In this document: piece after piece, positions 45,580 to 54,097 of the stretch | Layout: the number at the start of each line of letters is the position of its first letter | Position numbering within the stretch: the first letter of the stretch is position 1 | Assembly (NCBI RefSeq): GCF_030163755.1 | Contig: NZ_JASJOE010000006.1 | Span: forward strand, 1 to 64,000 | DNA from: Roseicyclus amphidinii | GTDB taxonomy: Bacteria > Pseudomonadota > Alphaproteobacteria > Rhodobacterales > Rhodobacteraceae | Direction: 5' to 3' | Length of the DNA stretch: 64,000 nucleotides | Translations under genes and position numbers: made by a program | Notes under the pieces: model-generated | What the model was told of the DNA's origin: nothing | Databases searched by the model: none | The model's input: only the letters and a program-made list of their open reading frames with translations

Positions 45580-46355
45580 CCACCCTCAAGGCCGTGATCT
45601 TCGACTGGGCCGGAACGATGATCGATTTCGGCTCCTTCGCGCCGATGGGCGTCTTCGTCGAAGCCTTCCGCCGTTTCGACGTCGAGGCCACGATCACGGA
45701 GGCCCGTGCGCCCATGGGCCTGCCGAAACGGGACCATATCGACGCGATGCTGAAGGCGCCCCGCCTGTCCGCCGAATGGGCGCGGGTCCATGGCGCGGCC
45801 CCGAACGCGGCCGATGTCGACCGGGTCTACGAGGTCTTCGTGCCGATGAACGAAGAGGTCGTGGCCGACTATGCCACCCTCGTGCCGGGGGCGAAGGACA
45901 CGCTGGATTGGCTGGCTGCTCGCGGCATCAAGGTCGGCTCGACCACGGGCTATACCCGCTCGATCATGGAGCGGGTCGCGCCGGTGGCGGCGGCGCAGGG
46001 CTATGCGCCGCTCAACATGGTCTGCGCCGATGACCTGCCCGAGGGGCGGCCGGGGCCCTTGGGCATGTATCGATGCTTCGTCGATCTGGCCGTCCATCCG
46101 CCCGCTGCCGTGCTCAAGGTCGATGACACGCCGCCCGGCATCGCCGAAGGGGTCGCGGCCGGTTGCCCGACCGTGGGTGTCGCGCTTTCGGGGAATATCG
46201 CGGGCAAGACGCCCGAGGAACTGGCGGCCCTCCCCGAGGCCGAGGTCGCCGCGATCCGGGCCGAGGCGACGGCGATCCTGAAGGACGCGGGCGCCACCCA
46301 TGTCATCGACACCGTGGCCGACCTGCCCGCGCTGATCGAAGGGCATTTCGCATGA
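45576..46355 (+). CDS. phnX: Phosphonoacetaldehyde hydrolase (phosphonatase)
   Basis: A 259-residue HAD enzyme that splits phosphonoacetaldehyde into acetaldehyde and phosphate. The nucleophile is Asp10 in VIFDWAGTMIDFG, which carries the phosphonatase-specific WAGT text. The Schiff-base lysine is Lys51 in ARAPMGLPKRDHI, matching RKPMGLLKIDH of the Bacillus enzyme. Motif 2 is GSTTGYTRSIM and motif 3 VDDTPPGIAEG. Length and motifs are complete. It overlaps the FAD oxidase and the sulfatase-like gene by four bases each. Confidence 0.95.
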   Translation: MTTLKAVIFDWAGTMIDFGSFAPMGVFVEAFRRFDVEATITEARAPMGLPKRDHIDAMLKAPRLSAEWARVHGAAPNAADVDRVYEVFVPMNEEVVADYATLVPGAKDTLDWLAARGIKVGSTTGYTRSIMERVAPVAAAQGYAPLNMVCADDLPEGRPGPLGMYRCFVDLAVHPPAAVLKVDDTPPGIAEGVAAGCPTVGVALSGNIAGKTPEELAALPEAEVAAIRAEATAILKDAGATHVIDTVADLPALIEGHFA

Positions 46356-47827
46356 TCCGCCGGCCGAACATCCTGCTGATCACCGCGGACCAGTGGCGTG
46401 GCGACAGCCTCGGGTTGATGGGGCACCCTTGCGTGCGGACACCGGCGCTGGACGCCCTTGCCACCGAAGCGATGGTCTTTGCCAATCACTTCGCCCCCTG
46501 CGCGCCCTGCTCGCCCGCGCGGGCGTCGCTCTATACCGGGCTATACCAGATGAACCACCGCGTCGTGGCCAATGGCACGCCGCTTGATGCGCGGTTCGAC
46601 ACCATCGCGCTGGCCGCGCGGCGGGCGGGCTACCGGCCCACGCTGTTCGGATACACCGACACCACGCTCGACCCTCGCGGGCGCGCGCCGGACGACCCCG
46701 AGCTGCACAGCTACGAAGAGGTCCTGCCCGGCTTCACCTGCCGCCAGCCACTGCGCGAGGATGACAGGACCTGGATCATCTGGCTGCGCCAGCGCGGTCA
46801 TTCCGAAACGCTGCTGGCCGATCCCCATGCCGTCGCGCCCGCGCCCGATGGCGGCGTGTCGCTTGCCCCGCCCGGTTACGGGCCCCAGGAGACGCAGACC
46901 GCTTTCCTCGTGGAAAAGCTGCTCGACTGGCATGCCGAGCAAGAGGCGGGGCACCCATGGTTCGCGCATGTCTCTTTCCTGCGGCCGCATCCGCCTTTCG
47001 TCGTCCCCGAACCCTTTGCCTCGATGGTCTCGCCGGCCGATGTGCCCGCCCCGATCCCGTTGGCCGCGGACCCGCATCCGCTGGTGCGGCTGACCCGTGA
47101 TCGTGCGGCGGCGGCGAATTTCCAGCCCGGCCTCTCCGGCACCATCGCCCAGCTTTCTCCCGATGACATCCTGCGCATCCGCGCGCTTTACTATGGCATG
47201 ATCGCCGAGGTGGACGCGCAGCTTGGCCGTCTGTTCGAGACCCTGAAGGCGCGCGGCGACTGGGAGGAGACCCTCGTGATCTTCACCTCGGATCATGGCG
47301 AGATGCTGGGTGATCACGGGCTTCTGGGCAAGGGCGGCTTCCATGCCGGGGGGCAGCATATCCCCCTGATCATCCGCCTGCCGGGCGGCGTGGCGGGGCT
47401 GACGCAGGGTTTCACCTCGGCTGCCGACGTCTTTCCCTCGCTGCTGGATCTCTGGGGCATCGCGCCGGGTCATGCCCCCGATGGCGAGACACTGCTGCCG
47501 GCCCTGAGCGGCGCGGGCGGGGCGGAGCGCGACTGGGCGCTGTGGGAGTATGACTTCCGCCACGCCCTGCCTGACGCGATGCGCAACCAGATGGGCCTCG
47601 ATCCGCGCGACTGTCACCTGAGCGTGTTGCGCCGGCGCGATGCGCAATATGTCCATTCCCCTGCCTTTCCGCCGCTGGTCTTCGACCTTGAGCGCGACCC
47701 CTCGGGGTCGGTCGATCTGGCCGGGCAAGCCTGCGATCTGCGCCGGGACATGGCCGAGGCGCTCTTGCGGCGCCTGACGCGGCTGCGGGATGACACACTG
47801 GCCGGGCGCCCGCTGGCCGGGGCGTGA
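46352..47827 (+). CDS. Sulfatase-superfamily phosphonate/phosphate ester hydrolase (formylglycine type)
   Basis: A 491-residue alkaline phosphatase-superfamily enzyme. The metal aspartate is in LLITADQWRGD, the formylglycine motif is Cys53-Ser-Pro-Ala-Arg57 in CAPCSPARASLYTG, and the second metal site is FTSDHGEMLGDHG (about residue 310). The C-S-P-x-R form occurs in arylsulfatases and in bacterial phosphonate monoester hydrolases; the operon makes the latter more likely. No signal peptide, so it acts in the cytoplasm after import. It would free an aminophosphonate from its ester. A plain sulfatase or phosphodiesterase remains possible. It requires a formylglycine-generating enzyme not seen in this window. 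Confidence 0.82.
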   Translation: MIRRPNILLITADQWRGDSLGLMGHPCVRTPALDALATEAMVFANHFAPCAPCSPARASLYTGLYQMNHRVVANGTPLDARFDTIALAARRAGYRPTLFGYTDTTLDPRGRAPDDPELHSYEEVLPGFTCRQPLREDDRTWIIWLRQRGHSETLLADPHAVAPAPDGGVSLAPPGYGPQETQTAFLVEKLLDWHAEQEAGHPWFAHVSFLRPHPPFVVPEPFASMVSPADVPAPIPLAADPHPLVRLTRDRAAAANFQPGLSGTIAQLSPDDILRIRALYYGMIAEVDAQLGRLFETLKARGDWEETLVIFTSDHGEMLGDHGLLGKGGFHAGGQHIPLIIRLPGGVAGLTQGFTSAADVFPSLLDLWGIAPGHAPDGETLLPALSGAGGAERDWALWEYDFRHALPDAMRNQMGLDPRDCHLSVLRRRDAQYVHSPAFPPLVFDLERDPSGSVDLAGQACDLRRDMAEALLRRLTRLRDDTLAGRPLAGA

Positions 47828-48100
47828 TGCCCGGTATCGGCGGCGGGCACGCAGCCGCATGAGATGGATCGGGATGCCGACGCCCGAAGGCACGAGCAGG
47901 ACATTCACGGCCCGTGTCGCTGTGACCATCTCGCGCGCCTCCACGTCGGTTCCGGTTCCCTTGACCTGTGGACGGTTCGGCACGGGTGCAACAGGGCGCG
48001 GACCGATATGGCGGCGATGCCATGGCGATGCCGTATTCGTGGTGCTAGGCTCCTCCCAACAGGTCGGCGGGACCACCGCCGCGCATCCCGAGGCAGTGTC

Positions 48101-49021
48101 ATGGTACGATTTCTTCCCCTGGTCGGGGCATCCCTGGTTTCCCTGTTGGGCCTTGCCCCCGAGCTGCGTGCCGAGGACGGGCGTCAGCCCCTCGGCACCC
48201 TGCGGCTTTTCAGCAATGACACGATTGCCGACCGTCAGGACCGCTGGCGGTCGGGTGGCTACGGCGTGAGCATGGTCCGCGGCGAAAGCTGGGACGGGGA
48301 GCTGCCGTCGCGGCCTTTCGCGGTGATGGAATACCGCCTGCGCGGCGAGGCGATCGCGCCCGACAACCTCAACAACCCCGATCCCGCGGATCGGCTTTAC
48401 GCCGGAACCTGGTGGCTGGGGGCGCATACGCATTTCGCGTGGCGGGGTTTCGAGGTGACGGGCGGGGTCGACCTTGCGGTCACGGGCGAACAGTCGGGCA
48501 TCCGCCGACTGCAGGGGGCGATCCACGAACAGCTGTCCATGCCGCGCATGAACATCGGCGATCACCAGGTCGAGGATGGCGTCTACCTGCATGGGACGGC
48601 CGAGATCGCGCGCAGCCTGCGCTGGAACCGGGGCGAGGTTCGCCCCTTTCTCGAGCTGCAGGCGGGCGTCGAGACCATGGCCCGCGTCGGCGTCGACGTG
48701 ACCCTCGGCACCCTTGGCGAGGGCGGCCTGCGCCTGCGCGACCCGATCACCGGCCAGCGGCCCGAGGCGGTCGTGGGCGGTGGTGCCGGCGGCTGGTCCT
48801 TCCTGCTGGGGGGCGATGTCGCGGCGGTGGAAGGCTCCGTCTTCCTGCCCGAGGATCGCGGCTATCGGGCCGAGCCCTTGCGTCACCGGCTGCGGGCCGG
48901 AGTGAACTACGGGTTCGGAAACCGGAACATCTTTTACGGCGTGACCTACCTGTCCGAGGAATTCGTCGGGCAGTCCGAAGGGCAGGTGGTCGGCTCGCTC
49001 AGCCTGGGCTTCCAGTTCTGA
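48101..49021 (+). CDS. LpxR-like lipid A deacylase (DUF2219)
   Basis: A 306-residue outer-membrane beta-barrel protein. A signal peptide (MVRFLPLVGASLVSLLGL, cleavage near LRA) is followed by LRLFSNDTIADRQDRWRSGGY, which matches the N-D catalytic start and the DR...G of LpxR. Alternating hydrophobic strands continue to the end, which closes with LSLGFQF, an outer-membrane C-terminal phenylalanine signature. LpxR removes the 3' acyloxyacyl group of lipid A. Start ATG at 48101 because the signal peptide begins there. The 273 bases upstream show no other gene. Confidence 0.82.
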   Translation: MVRFLPLVGASLVSLLGLAPELRAEDGRQPLGTLRLFSNDTIADRQDRWRSGGYGVSMVRGESWDGELPSRPFAVMEYRLRGEAIAPDNLNNPDPADRLYAGTWWLGAHTHFAWRGFEVTGGVDLAVTGEQSGIRRLQGAIHEQLSMPRMNIGDHQVEDGVYLHGTAEIARSLRWNRGEVRPFLELQAGVETMARVGVDVTLGTLGEGGLRLRDPITGQRPEAVVGGGAGGWSFLLGGDVAAVEGSVFLPEDRGYRAEPLRHRLRAGVNYGFGNRNIFYGVTYLSEEFVGQSEGQVVGSLSLGFQF

Positions 49022-49041
49022 GGAATTGTAGCCGCAGCCGA

Positions 49042-49074
49042 ATCAGACGCTATACATGGTGATTCGCGTCTGAT
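49042..49074. repeat. 9-bp inverted repeat upstream of the Hint-domain gene
   Basis: ATCAGACGC (49042-49050) pairs perfectly with GCGTCTGAT (49066-49074) over a 15-base spacer; a second hairpin CGGGCG/CGCCCG lies at 49092-49108. They sit between the lpxR-like stop and the next start, so a terminator, operator or leader structure is possible. Confidence 0.55.
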
Positions 49075-49137
49075 ATGGTGATGTCAATGCACGGGCGATC
49101 AACGCCCGGCTTACACATAACCTGACGAGGCGGGGCA

Positions 49138-50217
49138 ATGGGCACGGGCTTTCGGGGCGCGTTCGTGATCTCATGGGCGCAAATCTGGATAGATGGATAT
49201 CCGGCAGAAGATCAAAAAGACCTGGTGGAAGGCATGGGGTGGAGCTGGCATGGCCGCGCGCTTCCCCTCGAAGGCGACGGTGCCGCCCTCATCCTGACCA
49301 CCAGCCGGGACCATCAGGAGCTTCGTTCCCGCGCGGCGCGGGTGGTGCGCAAACTGTTGCAGCGCCCGGCGCCCGGCCCCGCCGACATTGCCGCCGACGA
49401 GGCCGATCCGATCTTTCGCGGGGCCTTCGTCGTCTCGGACGGCAAGCGGTTCTTCACCGTGGTTCCCATCAGGATCGAGGATGCGGCAGAGCCGATCCTG
49501 CTGTTTGCCGGCGACATGCCGCCCCCCGACCGCGACCTGACCATCGTGCATTGCTCGGAACGGACGCTGCGCGCGACCCCGTCCGAACGTCCGTCGGTCA
49601 TCTGTTTCACGCCGGGCACGCGGATGCGGACCGAAACGGGCGACAAGGCGATCGAGGATCTCGGACCGGGCGACCGTCTTCTGACCCGCGACAGCGGCCC
49701 GCAAGAGGTGCTGTGGACCGGCCATCGCCGGATGTCGGGCGCGCGGCTCTTCGCAATGCCGGACCAGCGCCCCATCCGCCTGCGCAAGGGGGCGCTCGGC
49801 CTCGACCGGCCCGAGGACGATCTTGTCGTCAGCCCGGAACATCGCGTGCTGGTCACCGGGGCCGCCGCGCGCGAGCTCTGGGGCGAACCCGAGGTGCTGG
49901 TGCGCGCCGCCGACCTGGTGAGCGACCGCTACATCACCGTGGATCATTCCCTGCGCGAGACCTGGTACATTCACCTGATGCTGGAACGGCACGAGGTGGT
50001 CTGGGCCAACGGGCTCGAGGTCGAGACCTTCCACCCCGGCTTCATGGGACTCGAGCACCTCAACCGCGGGCAGCGCGAGCTGCTGTTCGACCTGCGGCCC
50101 GAGCTTGCGCGCAACGTCGGCCTTTACGGGCCACCGGCGCGGCGCATGGCCAGCCGGGCCGAGGCCGCGATCCTGACGGGCGGTCGACCCGCGAAATCGG
50201 TGACCGCGCGGCATTGA
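49138..50217 (+). CDS. Hint-domain (Hedgehog/intein-like) protein
   Basis: A 359-residue protein. Residues about 155-330 form a Hint domain: VICFTPGTRMRTETGDKAIE with the N-terminal cysteine, GDRLLTRDSGPQEVLWTGHR, VSPEHRVLV with its conserved histidine, and ANGLEVETFHPGF. Such domains are common in roseobacters, often with secreted or surface proteins; self-splicing is not expected here because C-terminal extein features are missing. The N-terminal 150 residues hold two similar segments (GFRGAFVISW and IFRGAFVVSDG). No signal peptide. Function unknown. Confidence 0.8.
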   Translation: MGTGFRGAFVISWAQIWIDGYPAEDQKDLVEGMGWSWHGRALPLEGDGAALILTTSRDHQELRSRAARVVRKLLQRPAPGPADIAADEADPIFRGAFVVSDGKRFFTVVPIRIEDAAEPILLFAGDMPPPDRDLTIVHCSERTLRATPSERPSVICFTPGTRMRTETGDKAIEDLGPGDRLLTRDSGPQEVLWTGHRRMSGARLFAMPDQRPIRLRKGALGLDRPEDDLVVSPEHRVLVTGAAARELWGEPEVLVRAADLVSDRYITVDHSLRETWYIHLMLERHEVVWANGLEVETFHPGFMGLEHLNRGQRELLFDLRPELARNVGLYGPPARRMASRAEAAILTGGRPAKSVTARH

Positions 50218-50241
50218 CAGCCTCTGCGTTTCCTGTAGAAG
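50214..50241 (+). promoter_or_regulatory. Probable rpsD promoter
   Basis: TTGACA (50214-50219), 16-base spacer, TAGAAG (50236-50241), beginning four bases inside the end of the Hint-domain gene. It lies about 190 bases before the rpsD start codon, leaving a long leader. Confidence 0.65.
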
Positions 50242-50249
50242 CCCGCCAT

Positions 50250-50271
50250 CCCCGGTCTGCGAAGGCCGGGG
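50250..50271 (+). promoter_or_regulatory. Leader hairpin upstream of rpsD
   Basis: CCCCGG (50250-50255) and CCGGGG (50266-50271) can pair, with a few T residues after. It lies just past the promoter in the 5' leader. S4 often controls its own mRNA, but this structure is not shown to be the target. Confidence 0.4.
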
Positions 50272-50427
50272 TTTCACATTGGTGTTGGTGGCCCCCGCAA
50301 GGGGATGCCTGTCACCCCGGCCACAACCGGGGAAAGGACAACGCCCTTCGACGACACCCGCATCTTCGGGGCCGGGCACAGGTTTCCCGATCCGGATGCG
50401 GGGACACATATTGAAGGAGATCAGACG

Positions 50428-51048
50428 GTGACCAAACGCACCTCTGCCAAGTACAAGATCGACCGCCGCATGGGCGAAAACATCTGGGGCCGTCCGAAGT
50501 CCCCGGTGAACAAGCGCGAATACGGCCCCGGCCAGCACGGCCAGCGCCGCAAGGGCAAGATGTCGGACTTCGGTCTGCAGCTGCGCGCCAAGCAGAAGCT
50601 CAAGGGCTATTACGGCGACCTGACCGAAAAGCAGTTCCGCCGCATCTATGCCGACGCCGAGCGCCAGCGCGGTGATACCGGCGAGCTGCTGATCGGCCTG
50701 CTCGAGCGCCGTCTCGACGCCGTCGTCTACCGCGCCAAGTTCGTGCCGACGATCTTTGCCGCGCGCCAGTTCGTGAACCACGGCCACGTCCTCGTGAACG
50801 GCAAGCGCGTGAACATCCCCTCCTACCGCGTGAAAGAGGGTGACGTGATCGAAGTGCGCCAGAAGTCCAAGCAGATGGTCGTCCTGCTCGAGGCCGTCCA
50901 GCTCGCCGAGCGTGACGTGCCCGATTACATCGAGGCCGACCATTCCAAGATGACCGCCACCTTCGTGCGGACGCCGGGCCTGGGCGATGTGCCTTACCCG
51001 GTGATGATGGAACCGAACCTCGTCATCGAATATTACGCGCAGAACTGA
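50428..51048 (+). CDS. rpsD: 30S ribosomal protein S4
   Basis: A 206-residue S4 with [20 protein letters not shown] at the N-terminus, the basic [18 protein letters not shown] segment and the S4 RNA-binding domain [11 protein letters not shown]...[18 protein letters not shown] (about residues 98-140, quoted in parts). It starts at GTG with AAGGAG nine bases upstream. It is monocistronic, with its own promoter and terminator. Confidence 0.96.
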   Translation: MTKRTSAKYKIDRRMGENIWGRPKSPVNKREYGPGQHGQRRKGKMSDFGLQLRAKQKLKGYYGDLTEKQFRRIYADAERQRGDTGELLIGLLERRLDAVVYRAKFVPTIFAARQFVNHGHVLVNGKRVNIPSYRVKEGDVIEVRQKSKQMVVLLEAVQLAERDVPDYIEADHSKMTATFVRTPGLGDVPYPVMMEPNLVIEYYAQN

Positions 51049-51070
51049 TAGTCTCTGCACGCGACGTCTT

Positions 51071-51107
51071 GGGGCCGTGCCGTTCTGGCGCGGCCCCTTT
51101 CGTTTCT
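51071..51107 (+). terminator. Rho-independent terminator after rpsD
   Basis: An 11-bp GC-rich stem (GGGGCCGTGCC/GGCGCGGCCCC, one GU pair) with loop GTTCT is followed by TTTCGTTTCT, about 20 bases after the rpsD stop. Confidence 0.85.
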
Positions 51108-51129
51108 GGACCTGTCCCCGGAGGCCGCC

Positions 51130-52551
51130 ATGACCCGACCCCACCCCGTTTACGCCCGCATCGACGGGCCCATCGTGATGATCGGCTTCGGCTCGATCGG
51201 CAAGGGCACCTGGCCCCTGATCGAACGGCATTTCGACTATGACGCCGACCGCTTCACCGTGATCGAACCGGACGAGGGACAGGCGAATTTCCTGCGCCAG
51301 CACAAGCTGAACCATGTGCAGGTCGCGTTGACGCCCGACAACTACCGCGAGGTTCTGGGCGGGCTGCTGGAACCGGGCAAGGGCTTTTGCGTGAACCTGA
51401 GCGTCGATACCTCGTCGCTCGACCTGATGCGCTTCTGCCGCGAGATCGGCGTGCCCTATATCGACACGGTCGTGGAGCCCTGGGCGGGCTACTACTTCAA
51501 CACCACCGACAATGCCGCGCGCACCAACTACGCCCTGCGGCAGGCCGTGCGCGACGAGAAGGCCGCCAACCCCGGCGGGACGACGGCGGTCTCCTGCTGC
51601 GGGGCCAATCCCGGCATGGTGTCCTGGTTCGTCAAGGAGGGGCTGATGACGCTCGCCCGCGACCTCGGCCGCGACGCGACGCCGCCCGCCACGCGCGCGG
51701 GTTGGGCGACGCTGATGCAGTCGCTGGGCGTGCAGGGTGTCCATATCGCCGAGCGCGACACCCAGGCCCGCCGCGTGCCGCGCCCGCGCGGGGTTTTCGT
51801 GAACACCTGGTCGGTCGAGGGGTTCATCGCCGAGGGCTTCCAGCCCGCCGAGCTTGGCTGGGGCACGCATGAGCCGTGGTTCCCCGAGAACGGCCACCGC
51901 CACGAGACCGGGTGCCAGTCCGCGATCTGGCTGGAACGTCCGGGCGCGATCACGCGCGTGCATACGTGGTGCCCGACGCCGGGTCCGCAGTTCGGCTTCC
52001 TCGTCACGCATAACGAGGCGATCTCGATCTCCGACTATTACACGGTGGGAGAGGCGGGTGCGCCCGAGTATCGGCCGACCTGCCACTATGCCTACCACCC
52101 TTGCGACGACGCGGTCTTGTCCCTGCACGAGATGTTCGGCTCGGGCCGGACGCAGGACAAGCACCACATCCTGACCGAGGACGAGATCGTCGAGGGGATC
52201 GACGAGCTTGGCGTGCTGCTCTACGGCCACGAGAGGAACGCGCTCTGGTTCGGCTCGCGCCTGTCGAACGAGGAGACGCGGGATCTTGCCCCCTACCAGA
52301 ACGCGACCGGGTTGCAGGTGACCTCGGCGGTGCTGGCCGGGATGGTCTGGGCGCTGGAGAACCCCGGCGCGGGGATCGTCGAGGCCGACGAGATGGACCA
52401 CGCCCGGTGTCTCGAGGTGCAGCGCCCCTATCTCGGCCCGGTCGAGGCGCATTACACCGACTGGACGCCGCTGCAGGACCGCTGGGAGCTCTTTCCCGAG
52501 GATATCGACCCCAATGAGCCCTGGGCCTTCCGCAACGTGCTGGCGAGTTGA
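51130..52551 (+). CDS. hss: Homospermidine synthase
   Basis: A 473-residue NAD-dependent enzyme that makes homospermidine from putrescine. The Rossmann site is MIGFGSIGKGTWPLI; later VVEPWAGYY, CCGANPGMVSWFVKEG and GWGTHEPWFP are standard for bacterial Hss. It is common in alphaproteobacteria, where homospermidine is a main polyamine. Length is normal. It follows the rpsD terminator and precedes a palindrome-rich spacer, so it is probably transcribed alone. Confidence 0.94.
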   Translation: MTRPHPVYARIDGPIVMIGFGSIGKGTWPLIERHFDYDADRFTVIEPDEGQANFLRQHKLNHVQVALTPDNYREVLGGLLEPGKGFCVNLSVDTSSLDLMRFCREIGVPYIDTVVEPWAGYYFNTTDNAARTNYALRQAVRDEKAANPGGTTAVSCCGANPGMVSWFVKEGLMTLARDLGRDATPPATRAGWATLMQSLGVQGVHIAERDTQARRVPRPRGVFVNTWSVEGFIAEGFQPAELGWGTHEPWFPENGHRHETGCQSAIWLERPGAITRVHTWCPTPGPQFGFLVTHNEAISISDYYTVGEAGAPEYRPTCHYAYHPCDDAVLSLHEMFGSGRTQDKHHILTEDEIVEGIDELGVLLYGHERNALWFGSRLSNEETRDLAPYQNATGLQVTSAVLAGMVWALENPGAGIVEADEMDHARCLEVQRPYLGPVEAHYTDWTPLQDRWELFPEDIDPNEPWAFRNVLAS

Positions 52552-52632
52552 CAGGGTCGCCTTTGCGCCTGCCGCAAGCCGTTTCGCCCGCTGGCGCGGG
52601 CGACCCGGCGCGCCGCTTGCGCGGCGCGGATG

Positions 52633-52671
52633 CGAATTTTCGTACGAAAATTCGGGGGGGCTCTGCCCCCC
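52633..52671. repeat. Palindrome-rich intergenic element
   Basis: A perfect 22-bp palindrome (52633-52654, centred on CGTACG, with AATTTT/AAAATT arms) runs into a G7/C6 hairpin (52654-52671) and then a GGCC-TTC-GGCC hairpin and CCTCCCCCC. Upstream 52600-52630 is also self-complementary. I recall similar short elements in roseobacter intergenic regions. It may terminate hss. Confidence 0.65.
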
Positions 52672-52778
52672 GGCCTTCGGCCTCCCCCCGCCATATTTGG
52701 GGGATGAAGATGCAGGGGCGGATGTGCGGGGCTGCACGGGTATCGTGATGGACGAGGGCGGGTTTCGGGCGTAAAGCC

Positions 52779-54032
52779 ATGGCGATGGCACTCGGAGACA
52801 CCCTCAGAACCCTGCCGCTCGCCGAAGCGGAGCGGTTGCCCCTGTGGCGGCGGCCCGTCGCGCTTCTGGCGCTGATGGCCTTCGGCATGCCCATCGCCTT
52901 TGCCACGTGGTCGGCGCTTCTGAACAATTTCGTCATCGAGATGGCGGGTTTCGACGGGGCCGATATCGGCTGGCTGCACACGGTGCGCGAGATCCCCGGT
53001 TTTCTCGCCATCGGGGTCATCGCCATCATCCTCTTCGTCCGCGAACAGGTGCTGGCGCTGATCTCGCTGGTGATGCTGGGGGTTGCGACCGCGCTGACCG
53101 CGCAGTTCCCCACGCTGGGCGGGCTGTTGTTCGTCACGCTGCTCAGCTCGATCGGGTTTCACTATTACGAGACTGTCAACCAGTCCCTGCAGCTTCAGTG
53201 GATCGACAAGAAGAAGGCCCCGCAGACGCTGGGTTGGCTTCTGTCCATCGGGTCGGGGGCGACGCTTCTGGCCTATGGGCTGATCGTGGTGACATGGCGC
53301 GCCTATGACCTGAGTTATGACCTCGTCTACTGGGTGGCGGGCGGGACCACCGCGCTGATCGCGCTGATCGCTTTCCTCGCCTTCCCGCAATTCGAAAGCC
53401 CCAACCCCCAGACCAAGAAGATGGTCCTGCGCCGGCGCTATTGGCTTTACTATGCGTTGCAGTTCATGTCGGGCGCGCGGCGGCAGATCTTCGTGGTCTT
53501 CGCCGCCTTCATGATGGTCGAGCGCTACGGGTTCGACGTTCACGAGATCACGGCGCTCTTCATGGGAACGCTGCTGGCCAACATGGTGGCGGCGCCGCTT
53601 CTGGGCGCGGTTGTCTCGCGCTTCGGCGAGCGGCTGGCGCTGGTGGTGGAATACGCGGGTCTCGGCGCGATCTTCCTGCTTTACGCGGGGCTTTACATCT
53701 ACGACTGGGGCCCGTGGATGGCCGGGGCGCTCTACGTGCTGAACCACCTGTTCTTCGCGCTGGCGCTGGCCATCAAGACCTATTTCCAGAAGATCGCCGA
53801 TCCCGGCGACATCGCGCCCACCGCTGCCGTGGCCTTCACCATCAACCATATCGCGGCGGTGTTCCTTCCGGCCGCACTTGGCTACCTGTGGCTGACCTCG
53901 CCCACCTCGGTCTTCTTCCTTGCAGCGGGCATGGCGGCGGTGTCGCTGGCCCTGTCGCTTCTCGTGCCGCGTCACCCCGAACCGGGCAACGAGACGGTGC
54001 TGGTGCGCCCCGCGCCCGCGCCTGCCGAATAG
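52779..54032 (+). CDS. MFS transporter
   Basis: A 417-residue membrane protein with about 12 hydrophobic helices. Loop text such as GADIGWLHTVREIPGFLAIG and the central basic QTKKMVLRRRYW fit the major facilitator fold. The C-terminal tail is Pro/Ala rich (RPAPAPAE). It is unlike the sugar or drug exporters I can name, so the substrate is unknown. The start follows the palindrome-rich spacer; prmA begins 65 bases later. Confidence 0.85.
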   Translation: MAMALGDTLRTLPLAEAERLPLWRRPVALLALMAFGMPIAFATWSALLNNFVIEMAGFDGADIGWLHTVREIPGFLAIGVIAIILFVREQVLALISLVMLGVATALTAQFPTLGGLLFVTLLSSIGFHYYETVNQSLQLQWIDKKKAPQTLGWLLSIGSGATLLAYGLIVVTWRAYDLSYDLVYWVAGGTTALIALIAFLAFPQFESPNPQTKKMVLRRRYWLYYALQFMSGARRQIFVVFAAFMMVERYGFDVHEITALFMGTLLANMVAAPLLGAVVSRFGERLALVVEYAGLGAIFLLYAGLYIYDWGPWMAGALYVLNHLFFALALAIKTYFQKIADPGDIAPTAAVAFTINHIAAVFLPAALGYLWLTSPTSVFFLAAGMAAVSLALSLLVPRHPEPGNETVLVRPAPAPAE

Positions 54033-54097
54033 GCGGCGTTGCCAAGGGCGCGCGAAGGGCGTAGGCCCGCGGCATCCCGCGATACGGAGCGCCTGAC

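Noticed and set aside
46352-47827. Calling the gene a choline sulfatase or arylsulfatase
   Set aside because: The C-S-P-A-R motif fits those too, but the operon with PhnX and an aminophosphonate-type oxidase argues for a phosphonate ester hydrolase. The alternative is kept in the feature text.
46541-48886. A 781-codon minus-strand frame over the phosphonate-ester hydrolase and the lpxR-like gene
   Set aside because: It is antisense to two recognisable genes and shows no domain; a shadow of GC-rich coding sequence.
49171-52791. A 1206-codon open frame on the minus strand through the Hint gene, rpsD and hss
   Set aside because: It is antisense to rpsD and hss, has low-complexity composition and no family signal.
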